From CBDATB01 sp965199745 (GTDB taxonomy: Bacteria > Bacteroidota > Bacteroidia > Cytophagales > Flammeovirgaceae): 64,000 bases of DNA. Both the position numbers and the translations under genes were made by a program. Location: contig CBDATB010000012.1 of assembly GCA_965199745.1 (NCBI GenBank), forward strand, positions 248,001 through 312,000, in the 5' to 3' direction. Shown here one piece after another: positions 1-9,054 of this stretch (position 1 is its first letter; every line of letters starts with the position of its first letter). The notes under the pieces are model-generated. The model searched no databases. It was not told where the DNA came from and saw nothing but the letters and a program-made list of their open reading frames with translations.

Positions 1-1107
1 GTCTTTCAAGGAAGTTTATCTGAAATTAAAAAACAAAAAACCGGACATACCGCATGCTTTCTCAACGGACTAGATAAAAACCCACTGCCTCTGATTCGCA
101 GAAAATGGAGTCAGTCAATAGTTGTAGTGAAAGCTAATAAACACAACCTGAAAAATATTCAGGCTACTTTTCCGCTCAATACTATTACAGCTGTTACGGG
201 CGTAAGCGGCTCAGGAAAATCCACCCTAGTCCGAGAAATTCTACAAGAGGAACTTACAAAAATACTCACAGAAACAGGGCAAATTTCAAATAACATACAA
301 GGAGATACCGAAGTACTCACAAGTATAAAGTTTGTAAATCAAAGCCCAATCGGTAGATCCTCACGTTCTAATCCCGTAACTTATGTAAAAGCCTACGATT
401 TTATTCGCAAATTGTTTGCCGAACAGTTTCTTGCTAAACAACAAGCCTATAAGCCAGCTATGTTTTCTTTTAACGTGGATGGCGGACGATGTGAAGAATG
501 CCAAGGGGATGGAAGAGTAAAAATTGAAATGCAGTTTATGGCAGATGTTTATCTCAACTGCGAAATTTGCCAAGGTAAACGCTTCAAAGATGAAATACTC
601 GAAATTACTTATCAGGGTAAAGATATTGCTGATGTACTTGACATGACCATTGCCGAAGGTATAGATTTTTTCAAAGACCAACCCAAAATACTCGAAAAGT
701 TACAGCCACTTTACGATACTGGTTTGGGATATATTTGCTTGGGGCAATCTTCCAATAGCTTAAGCGGCGGTGAAGCACAAAGGGTTAAACTGGCCTCTTT
801 TTTAGTGAGAGGGCATATCAAAGCGGGTGAACATATCTTATTCATTTTCGACGAACCAACCACCGGCTTGCACTTCCATGATATTAAAAAGCTCATGTGT
901 GCCATTAATCAATTAGTGGAAAACGGACACTCGGTAATTATCATTGAACACAACATGGAAGTAGTTAAGCTTGCCGACTGGATTATCGATCTAGGGCCGG
1001 AAGGAGGAGCAAAAGGCGGACGTGTCTGCTTTGAGGGTACACCCGAAGAGCTTATCAAGCATAAGGATAATCATACGGCGAGGTTTCTAAAACAGAAGTT
1101 TAGGTAG
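1..1107 (+). CDS. uvrA: UvrA excinuclease ATPase subunit, C-terminal part (5' end outside window)
   Basis: DNA damage recognition ATPase of the UvrABC nucleotide-excision repair complex. The frame is open from base 1, so the gene starts upstream of the window; an internal GTG at 127 is not the true start. About 368 residues are present out of the usual ~940. Visible are the second Walker A (GVSGSGKST), the zinc module with CEECQGDG followed ~20 residues later by CEICQGKR, the ABC signature LSGGEAQR, the Walker B/DEPTTGLH segment and the switch His in IIIEHN. The C-terminus ends in the usual short basic tail. It is convergent with the degraded caspase gene that follows. The identity is firm; whether it is the main UvrA or a second paralogue, common in Bacteroidota, cannot be decided from this part. 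Confidence 0.95.
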   Translation, partial: VFQGSLSEIKKQKTGHTACFLNGLDKNPLPLIRRKWSQSIVVVKANKHNLKNIQATFPLNTITAVTGVSGSGKSTLVREILQEELTKILTETGQISNNIQGDTEVLTSIKFVNQSPIGRSSRSNPVTYVKAYDFIRKLFAEQFLAKQQAYKPAMFSFNVDGGRCEECQGDGRVKIEMQFMADVYLNCEICQGKRFKDEILEITYQGKDIADVLDMTIAEGIDFFKDQPKILEKLQPLYDTGLGYICLGQSSNSLSGGEAQRVKLASFLVRGHIKAGEHILFIFDEPTTGLHFHDIKKLMCAINQLVENGHSVIIIEHNMEVVKLADWIIDLGPEGGAKGGRVCFEGTPEELIKHKDNHTARFLKQKFR

Positions 1108-1125
1108 TGAAAATAATTTAAAGCA

Positions 1126-2175
1126 CTAACTATTGTAATACATATATCCCAGGCTAGCTTGCGCAGAAACATTCCTCTGCTCAGTGGCTTTTGTAAACCA
1201 ATAAACTGCTTTTTCGTAATTCTTCCTAATTCCATAACCTTTCTGATACATAACACCTAAGCTGTATTGTGCGGACGCATCTCCCTGCTTGGCAGCTTTT
1301 GTGTACCAATAAACTGCCTTTTCGTAATCCTCAGTAACCTCCGTTCCATAATAATAATCTTTTCCTTTTTTATACCATTTTTTATCGTGTCCATACTTAC
1401 TATTGTAGGAGAAATATCGGGATTTAAATTATCGCCAAAACAAACTTTATCACCGATCAAGCCATAAGTCACTGGGACTTGACTGGAGTCATGAGCCTTA
1501 ATACGATTATATACAGATCTTTTGATGTCATCTAAACATCCTCCCTACTTATTTCATCCATAAAGTAATCCATATAAGGGTTGTCATCTGCTACTCTGCT
1601 GTTTTTTTGAGTTGTAAAGCATATTTCAGCATTATCAAGAGTTTTTACTGCAGTAAAACCCCTTGCACCTAAAGACCTAGACCAAGTAAATGGGTTACTT
1701 CGGCAAGCATCCAATATAACCACTTTAGGTATGTCAGCGTTGTTAATTTTTTCAATACATAATCCACATTAATTGCTTCTATGGCAACCTCATCTTTGGA
1801 AGCTGGATTGCATCAATTGGAATCAAGAAATTTTCTCCTTCAATCTCAAAACCATGCCTCATATAAGCAACCAGCGCAAGCTCATACAACTGGTATTTGT
1901 TTGAAAAGTCGTTAATTATTGATGCCATCTGCTTTCTGGTCAAATCTCTTCCTATGAGTACGTCAAAACCTAAATTTTTTAGCGTTGATTCTAGCCGTTT
2001 TGCTGTTGGTATGGGATGCATCAATCCACCATTAATGTAGCTGTTGTTGGCAATAATTAATGCAATTCGCTTTTTAGTATTGTTTTTTGCACCGTCCAAT
2101 TCCTATAATATTTTTGGGTATGGACGAAGCCAGCTGCGAGTACGACCAGCAGAGTTAAGATAATTTTTTTCATAA
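1126..2175 (-). pseudogene. Degraded caspase-like (C14) protease with C-terminal Sel1 repeats
   Basis: Read on the minus strand, pieces of one gene lie in order but in different frames. A signal-peptide start (MKKIILTLLVVLAAGFVHTQ) begins at 2175. The caspase N-half (RIALIIANNSY to GENFLIPIDA) lies at about 2099-1795. The segment EVAIEAINVDYVLKKL follows, then VVILDACRSNPF with the catalytic Cys (about 1723-1532). Two Sel1-like repeats (YEKAVYWYTKAAKQGDASAQ and a second copy) end at a TAG at 1126-1128. At least five frame changes separate these parts. The usual Ser-Gly-His-Gly around the catalytic His reads M-R-H-G, so the active site is also altered. Caspase-Sel1/TPR proteins are common exported or regulatory proteins in Bacteroidota. 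The gene is clearly non-functional in this form. Confidence 0.85.
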
Positions 2176-2250
2176 TCTTACAGGTTTATTAATTTAATTC
2201 ATAAAGTAATTTGAGAACCCGATTCAGGACAAAAAACACGCCAGTCATCG

Positions 2251-3207
2251 CTACTCTTTCTTACCACTCACTCGCACAGCTCTAGAAAATAAAGAGATAT
2301 TTTTATTGAAAAGAAAACGAAAAAGCAGCTTTGTCCAAGAAGTATGGTATTTTAAAGTGTTGTAATATTCGGGTGCTATCTTCCGCACTTTAGGCAGATT
2401 ATGCCAAGGTACTGCCATAAAATCGTGATGTTCATTATGGTGTCCTATATTGAAGTTTATTTTATTGAGTATTCCATAATAGCTATAAGTTTCCTGTGGG
2501 CTAGAGGTGAGGTAATGCTCTTGCACCCAGCGCGCGCCCAGCGGATGTAGTCCAAGGCAAAAAAAGAAACACAGCATCAAATAAATCAGGGCAGCAGGCC
2601 CCCACAGCCAAACAACCAAAGTATCAAAAGCAAGCATAAGCAATAAGTTCATAATCGTGTAAGTATCAAAGAAATGCACTTTAATTCTTGAGGTTCTGGC
2701 AACCTGAAAAATAGGAAAAAATAACAACCACATAGCCTTACCTAAGGTAGAATTACTGACCATGCGTGCTTCCCATTTACTAGGCAAATCGGCATCGAGA
2801 ATTTCATCGCCTTGGTGCTTGTGATGCATCAAATGATATTTGCGAAATGAAACAGAGATAGGAAAACCATTGGGAAAATCGCAGAGAATACCTGCCCAAA
2901 TATTCAGTTGCTTTTTCTTAAAAATCAAATTATGTGACGACTCATGGATGAGTGTAAACAAAGAATGGTTAAAAAATGCACCAATAAAATAAGCAACCAA
3001 CAGCAACACCCACCAAGGCTGAGTACTACAAAACCAGGCAAGAACAATTTGGCAAGTTACTAAACCAAGTATACCCAAAAAACTGTAAGGATTTCGTCCC
3101 ATCAACTTTTTAATTTCGGGATGTTTACGTAAAATTTCTTTAGTGCGATTAAAATGAGGCTCTTGTTCTTGAGATAATAAAAATTGAAGTTCAGATTTAC
3201 TAGACAT
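2251..3207 (-). CDS. Fatty acid desaturase, sphingolipid delta-4 desaturase (DES1)-like
   Basis: Membrane di-iron desaturase of 318 residues. The three histidine boxes are HESSH (88-92), HLMHH (125-129) and HNEHH (257-261). The first two sit between hydrophobic segments. The sequence around them (FRKYHLMHHKHQG, and VRKIAPEYY after the last box) follows the dihydroceramide delta-4 desaturase/DEGS pattern rather than acyl-CoA delta-9 enzymes. The open frame extends upstream to 3399, but that extension is low-complexity hydrophobic sequence overlapping hisB; the Met at 3207 is the sensible start and gives the normal family length. It is transcribed divergently from hisB. A dihydroceramide substrate is inferred from similarity and from the known occurrence of sphingolipids in this phylum; another acyl lipid is possible. 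Confidence 0.85.
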   Translation of the reverse strand: MSSKSELQFLLSQEQEPHFNRTKEILRKHPEIKKLMGRNPYSFLGILGLVTCQIVLAWFCSTQPWWVLLLVAYFIGAFFNHSLFTLIHESSHNLIFKKKQLNIWAGILCDFPNGFPISVSFRKYHLMHHKHQGDEILDADLPSKWEARMVSNSTLGKAMWLLFFPIFQVARTSRIKVHFFDTYTIMNLLLMLAFDTLVVWLWGPAALIYLMLCFFFCLGLHPLGARWVQEHYLTSSPQETYSYYGILNKINFNIGHHNEHHDFMAVPWHNLPKVRKIAPEYYNTLKYHTSWTKLLFRFLFNKNISLFSRAVRVSGKKE

Positions 3208-3355
3208 GATAAAATAGAAAATTTGGCGTGAAAATTTCAAATTCAATAGAAAAAACAAGCTTAACAAATATAGAACAAAATTATTGAAAAAGTAAGAACT
3301 TATCAATAGCAATCTGCAAAAATAACTGTATTTTCGCAGCAAATTTATCAAGAGT

Positions 3356-4462
3356 ATGAAAAAAATCTTATTTATAGATAGAGACGGAACCATCATCATA
3401 GAGCCACAGCCCTCGCAGCAGGTAGATTCTTTAGAAAAACTTGAATTTCTTCCTCATGCCATCCAAAACCTATGTAAGATTACTACGGAACTTGATTATG
3501 TTTTAGTGATGGTAACTAATCAAGACGGGTTAGGCACTGAATCATTTCCCGAGGACACTTTCTGGCCAGCGCATAACAAAATGTTGCTCACCTTAGCAAA
3601 CGAAAACGTCAGGTTTGATGATATACTAATAGACAAAAGTTTCCCACACGAAAACAAACCCACACGAAAACCAAATACAGGCTTATTAACTAAATACATA
3701 AATGGAGCTTATGATTTAAAAAACTCATACGTCATTGGAGATAGATTAACAGATATCGAATTAGCCAAAAACTTGGGAGCTAAAAGTATCTACTTTTCTT
3801 CAACGCCACCGAATCGGCATGCTGAGCATTGTCATTTAATTACAGAAAATTGGCATGGCATCTATCAATTTCTTCGCCTGCCGCACAGAAGTTTTTTTAT
3901 ATCTAGACAAACAAAAGAAACAACAGCCAAGATCGGTATTAATTTGGACGGCAATGGGTACTCAAACATCCACACAGGCATTGCGTTTTTCGACCATATG
4001 CTCGAGCAGCTAGCAAAACACTCAGGAATCGACCTAGAAATTCAAGTCAAGGGCGACCTAGAAGTAGACGAGCATCATACGATTGAAGACACTGCCATTG
4101 CACTGGGAGAAGCTTTCTATCAAGCACTAAGTAATAAATTAGGAATAGAACGCTACGGATATTGTCTGCCCATGGACGACTGCCTAGCGCAGGTGGCTAT
4201 CGATTTTGGGGGCAGAAATTGGATTGAGTGGAAAGCAAAATTCAAAAGGGAAATGATAGGCAAAATGCCGACCGAAATGTTTTATCACTTTTTTAAATCA
4301 TTTTCTGACAGCGCAAAATGTAATTTGTATATCAAAGCTGAGGGAAAAAATGAACACCATAAAATAGAAGCGATATTTAAAGCCTTCGCAAAAAGTATTA
4401 AAATGAGTAAAAAAAGAGATATCAACCACATGATTTTACCCAGTACGAAAGGAATATTATAA
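3356..4462 (+). CDS. hisB: Bifunctional histidinol-phosphatase / imidazoleglycerol-phosphate dehydratase
   Basis: Catalyses two steps of histidine synthesis: dehydration of imidazole-glycerol phosphate and dephosphorylation of histidinol phosphate. The N-terminal ~165 residues are a HAD phosphatase with the nucleophile motif FIDRDGTII and VIGDRLTDIELA. The C-terminal ~195 residues are the dehydratase, with the metal-binding motifs FFDHMLEQ, DEHHTIEDTAIALGEA and EGKNEHHKIEAIFKAFA. At 368 residues it has the usual length of the fused enzyme. No other his gene is nearby, whereas in many Bacteroidota hisB sits in a his operon. It is divergent from the desaturase, and the 16S rRNA gene follows on the same strand. 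Confidence 0.97.
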   Translation: MKKILFIDRDGTIIIEPQPSQQVDSLEKLEFLPHAIQNLCKITTELDYVLVMVTNQDGLGTESFPEDTFWPAHNKMLLTLANENVRFDDILIDKSFPHENKPTRKPNTGLLTKYINGAYDLKNSYVIGDRLTDIELAKNLGAKSIYFSSTPPNRHAEHCHLITENWHGIYQFLRLPHRSFFISRQTKETTAKIGINLDGNGYSNIHTGIAFFDHMLEQLAKHSGIDLEIQVKGDLEVDEHHTIEDTAIALGEAFYQALSNKLGIERYGYCLPMDDCLAQVAIDFGGRNWIEWKAKFKREMIGKMPTEMFYHFFKSFSDSAKCNLYIKAEGKNEHHKIEAIFKAFAKSIKMSKKRDINHMILPSTKGIL

Positions 4463-4479
4463 AATTTTCACTGATATTT

Positions 4480-4510
4480 TTTTATAATTAGAAATATAGT
4501 TTTACTTTTG
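4480..4510 (+). promoter_or_regulatory. Predicted rRNA promoter (Bacteroidota type)
   Basis: TACTTTTG at 4503-4510 matches the phylum's -7 box TAnnTTTG. A T-rich -33 region (TTTT at 4480-4483, against the consensus TTTG) lies 19 bases upstream in a very AT-rich stretch. The predicted start is about 4516, giving a ~145-base leader before the 16S gene. This is pattern recognition only. Confidence 0.55.
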
Positions 4511-4568
4511 CCTTTCCCTTTTATTGATAGATAGATGGGGGACACTTTTTAGCAATAGGTGTTTATTG

Positions 4569-4578
4569 TGTTCTTTGA
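4569..4578 (+). promoter_or_regulatory. boxA-like antitermination element in the rRNA leader
   Basis: TGTTCTTTGA in the 16S leader resembles the boxA element bound by NusB-S10. It lies immediately before the 5' arm of the pre-16S processing stem, a normal place for it. Confidence 0.4.
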
Positions 4579-4600
4579 AAAGATAGTTAGCAGAAGCGTT
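4579..4600 (+). other. 5' arm of the pre-16S rRNA processing stem
   Basis: AAAGATAG-TTAG-CAGAAGCGTT. AAAGATAG and CAGAAGCGTT are exactly complementary to the sequence just behind the 16S gene (6212-6230), giving 18 pairs interrupted by a small internal bulge. Such stems around 16S are cut by RNase III. Confidence 0.8.
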
Positions 4601-4659
4601 ATTGAGTTAGCTAAATAACACGTACAGTGACTGGCTTAATGTCAGTTGGTAAGATTTCT

Positions 4660-6186
<1,527 letters not shown>

Positions 6187-6211
6187 TTGAGTTTATTATG
6201 GCTAATGTAGA

Positions 6212-6230
6212 AACGCTTCTGTCTATCTTT
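6212..6230 (+). other. 3' arm of the pre-16S rRNA processing stem
   Basis: AACGCTTCTG-T-CTATCTTT pairs with 4579-4600 across the whole 16S gene. Its integrity argues that this rRNA copy is still transcribed and processed normally. Confidence 0.8.
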
Positions 6231-6319
6231 TTAAATTTTGGGTTTGATAAAGCAAATAAGCAGTTTATAAAAGTAGTTATGAACTGCTTAAGTGTTTATA
6301 AACATAGCTCAATATATTG

Positions 6320-6393
6320 GGGCTTATAGCTCAGGTGGTTAGAGTGCTACACTGATAATGTAGAGGTCGCTGGTTCGAGTCCAGCTAAGCCCA
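6320..6393 (+). tRNA. tRNA-Ile (anticodon GAT)
   Basis: Full cloverleaf of 74 bases. The acceptor GGGCTTA pairs with TAAGCCC and the discriminator is A. The D arm is GCTC...GAGT, the anticodon stem CTACA/TGTAG has loop CTGATAA (anticodon GAT), and the T arm contains GGTTCGAGTCC. No CCA is encoded. It sits 133 bases behind 16S, the normal spacer position. The tRNA-Ala and 23S genes that usually follow are missing. Confidence 0.96.
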
Positions 6394-6459
6394 CTGAAAA
6401 CCATCCCATAGATAGAGAGCCAATTTTAAATAAAAAGCAAACCTTTCAGAAAGTAGAGA

Positions 6460-6770
6460 ATGGCAGCGGTACGCAAATTTATATTCTTATGTAAAGACAA
6501 GACCTTGTATATTTCTTAGTCACAAAAAGGAAGATAAGCCCGCTTGTCGTGAGATTGCAAAATATTTAAAGAAAGCGGGGTTCGATTACTATTTAGATGA
6601 GGAAGATACAGCTTTACAAATTGCAGTGCAGTCAAGAAACCCACATCAGATTACAGAAAGTATTAAAAGAGGAATTAGAAATAGTACACATATGTTGTGT
6701 GTTATTTCCGAAAAAACTTATAAATCTGATTGAGTTCCTTTTGAAGTCGGATATGGTCATGCTGCAATAT
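6460..6770 (+). pseudogene. TIR-domain protein remnant
   Basis: In frame 2, from about 6500, the translation reads IFLSHKKEDKPACREIAKYL, then KAGFDYYLDEED, QITESIKRGIRNSTHMLCVI and SEKTYKSD, a stop, then VPFEVGYGHAAI. This is the N-terminal and central part of a bacterial TIR domain of the SHKKED type, with the acidic patch and the SxxWVPFEVGYG strand. The TGA at 6731-6733 stands exactly where this family has Trp. A plausible ATG at 6460 (MAAVRKFIFL) is in another frame, and frame is lost again after 6770. TIR domains in bacteria usually act as NAD-consuming defence effectors. This copy is broken. The downstream frame to 6923 yields no recognisable protein. Confidence 0.75.
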
Positions 6771-7298
6771 AAAATGATACAAAAACGACCAAGTCAAAAT
6801 GGGGAAATTGATAATGTATTTCGCTTACCTTTTATTCAGAAGAAAAAATCATGTCAAAGAACAGATCATCAACTCGAATTTCCAGATGATGAGCTAATCT
6901 CCGAGAGCCTATGTGACCAATAAATAATATAAGCTATTTAAATATTTTATTTATGCTTCTCATTTTTTTTGTTACACCGCTTGTAGTCATGATAAGTAAA
7001 TAGGATCTAAATATGTGTTGGGAGAGTAATAAAAAATAGTTCAGACTAAGAAATTAAGCCTAAAATGTTTTTTGAACAAACTTAAATTAGATACAACAAT
7101 AAAGTTGTTATTCCTATTGGAGTCACATATTAAAAAGAAGTACTAAAAAAAATATGCTGATTCATTCATATACATAATATTTCACTTATCTACACGTTTT
7201 TGTACATATCGTTTCGAGCATAATTAAGATTGAGGACCTCCGTTCTATTCATGTCTTACGGGTGTAAACATGAATTTTTTACAAAAAAAATTACAAAA
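6771..7298. other. Intergenic stretch without recognisable gene
   Basis: AT-rich sequence between the TIR remnant and the next lipoprotein gene. An open frame runs on the + strand to 6923 but has no protein-like features and probably derives from the 3' part of the TIR gene. No RNA gene or clear hairpin was seen. Confidence 0.5.
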
Positions 7299-8144
7299 AT
7301 GAATTTATTGAAGGTATCTTTTCCAATTGCTTTATTATTGTTTTTCACTGCCTGTTCAAAGGATAATCCGGTAGTTCCTACTCCCAGTGACGACCCTAAT
7401 TTTACAATTGTTGCTAATAACGATGGAGTACTCTCCAGTTTCAATCGAAAAGTGGTTGTTTTTGGTATAGATATTTATGCAGTGCCAGTCGTTGAAGACG
7501 CTAAATTATTGCACGCTGCCAACGTCATGGCACAATATCTCGATAATGATGAAGATGGAACAGTAGACGACCCACTTGTTTTAGACAACATGATTGAGAA
7601 CAAAGCTTATTTGGTAATGTGGGCTTCAGAGAGTGATATAAATATAACACCGCCTTCAGACAGATTAGGACAAGATTTAGGAAATGAGGAGACCAATCCT
7701 TCGTATGTGTCAAGTGGTTTGACTGGGCGGTTTGATGCTTCCTTGGAAGAAGTGTTGCATATTATTAATAATGCTGGACATTCTTATGCCTATCCACAAG
7801 CCTTCGGTCAAAATGCTGGTTCAAAGTTAGCAAATGCAATGGACATTGCCAGAGGCGGACAGTTTATGTCTATTCCCGATCCTTATCCTGCTGACGCGTG
7901 GTACACCTATGATGATGTTACCTGCGATTATTCCTCTTGTCAGACTATAGAGTACTTGTACTGGGCATTAACCTCAATGTTAGGCGCACAAGCCACAGAT
8001 ACTCGATTAGCTGAGATTCAACATGAATGGAAACTAAATACCAGAGAAAAAGTACAAGCTACAGATACTGCAATTTTCCAACTTTTAACGAACCCTACAT
8101 ATAAAATGCCAACAATTTTGCCCGATGGAACTTATATGAGATAA
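7299..8144 (+). CDS. Exported lipoprotein of unknown function with EF-like and EExxH motifs
   Basis: 281 residues. I chose the Met at 7299 because it gives a clean lipoprotein signal: hydrophobic stretch, then FFTAC with Cys19 as the lipidation site. An in-frame ATG at 7251 and a possible TTG further upstream would only add polar residues. Residues 82-90 (DNDEDGTVD) look like a calcium-binding EF-type loop. Residues 150-161 (EEVLHIINNAGH) give E-E-x-x-H and a second His seven residues on, reminiscent of a metal site but not a standard HExxH zincin. The C-half has many aromatic residues and a Cys pair (CDYSSC). It is separated by 26 bases from a broken dioxygenase gene on the same strand, so the two were probably one operon. 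The family is not one I can name. Confidence 0.8.
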   Translation: MNLLKVSFPIALLLFFTACSKDNPVVPTPSDDPNFTIVANNDGVLSSFNRKVVVFGIDIYAVPVVEDAKLLHAANVMAQYLDNDEDGTVDDPLVLDNMIENKAYLVMWASESDINITPPSDRLGQDLGNEETNPSYVSSGLTGRFDASLEEVLHIINNAGHSYAYPQAFGQNAGSKLANAMDIARGGQFMSIPDPYPADAWYTYDDVTCDYSSCQTIEYLYWALTSMLGAQATDTRLAEIQHEWKLNTREKVQATDTAIFQLLTNPTYKMPTILPDGTYMR

Positions 8145-8170
8145 TTTTCAAAACTTAAGTCAAAAGGAAA

Positions 8171-8789
8171 TGAATAGGAAAAATTTCTTAAAAAAAGGAA
8201 CACTTGGGATAGGTTCTGTTATCGCTATTCCAACATTAATTACGTCTTGTAAAAAAGATGATGAACCAATCATTCTGAGGTAGTCGGACCGTTTCCACAT
8301 AAAACACCTGCGAGTATTATTCGAGAAAACATTGTAGGCGACCGTGCAGGTGTTCCGCTCAGAATAAACATAACTGTTCAAAAAACCAATAATAACTGCG
8401 CTGCTTTGGAAGGTGTATTAGTGGATGTTTAGATGTGTGATGCCAAAGGCAATTATTCTGAATATGACGGACAATTGGACGGTGATTTTACCAACAATAG
8501 CTTCTTGAGAGGGCGACAAACTACAGGTGCTGACGGTAAAGCATCTTTCATTTCTATTTATCCGGGCTGGTATCCTGGTAGAGCACCCCATTTTCATATT
8601 GAAATATTGAGAAGCAATGAAACTTCTTTGTTGGTAAGTCAAGTCGCTTTCCCTGAAGACATATCCAACACGGTTTATGCTACTAATGGTGAGTTTGGAA
8701 GTAGCCTGAATCGTAATTTAGCAGATTCTGTTACAGGAAATACAACGGATGGTTATACTTTGGAAAAAATCATTAAAGTAGCAGGTTAA
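8171..8789 (+). pseudogene. Intradiol ring-cleavage dioxygenase-like protein, broken
   Basis: The start MNRKNFLKKGTLGIGSVIAI... with LITSCKK is a Tat-like or lipoprotein signal. After about 8275 the frame changes and the mature protein continues as VVGPFPHKTPASIIRENIVG. A TAG at 8430-8432 interrupts VDV-stop-MCDAKGNYSEYDG, where intradiol dioxygenases have Trp. The rest, ending at 8789, has the typical FLRGRQTT and SIYPGWYPGRAPHFHIEIL. The iron ligands can be recognised as the Tyr of NYSEY and the two His of PHFHIE; the other Tyr is presumably in YPGWY. So the gene carries one frameshift and one nonsense codon in an otherwise well-kept sequence, suggesting recent loss. It would have been an exported member of the protocatechuate dioxygenase fold. 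Confidence 0.85.
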
Positions 8790-8845
8790 TAATAGTCTTG
8801 AGTTAATTAAGATATGAATGCTAAAAATAGTCAGGATAATGTATT

Positions 8846-8874
8846 AAAAGAGGGCATGAAAGATGCCCTCTTTT
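8846..8874. terminator. Bidirectional transcription terminator
   Basis: A perfect 12-base stem, AAAAGAGGGCAT / ATGCCCTCTTTT, with loop GAAAG; T-runs occur on both strands. It lies between the dioxygenase remnant (+) and a minus-strand small gene, and can end both transcripts. Confidence 0.85.
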
Positions 8875-8879
8875 AGTTA

Positions 8880-9029
8880 TTAACCATATATTTTATCTAA
8901 TTTACTCATAAGTTGTTTTGCCTTACCATCAATACGGACATAATTGTTTGAAAGACTTAACGCAGTACAGCCTATTTGACTACCTTCTTTTTCAATCTCG
9001 TGTATAACGATGTTACTTATATTCATCAT
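8880..9029 (-). CDS. 49-residue protein, possibly a nucleoid-associated (NdpA/YejK) N-terminal fragment
   Basis: A short minus-strand frame (start MMNISNIVIHEIEKEG, end KLDKIYG-stop) lies 25 bases downstream of the MmeI-like gene and ends just before the terminator. The pattern IxxIVIHEI...LSNNYVRID...LMSKLDKIYG resembles the first ~50 residues of the 37-kDa nucleoid-associated protein family (about 330 residues). If that is right, this is a remnant cut off after the N-terminus. It could instead be a genuine small protein of the restriction locus. Similarity was judged by eye and is weak. Confidence 0.4.
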   Translation of the reverse strand: MMNISNIVIHEIEKEGSQIGCTALSLSNNYVRIDGKAKQLMSKLDKIYG

Positions 9030-9054
9030 CTTTTTGATTACTATATTTAGAATT

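Noticed and set aside
2251..3399. Longer start of the desaturase at 3399
   Set aside because: The extra 64 residues are low-complexity, overlap the hisB start and are absent from the family.
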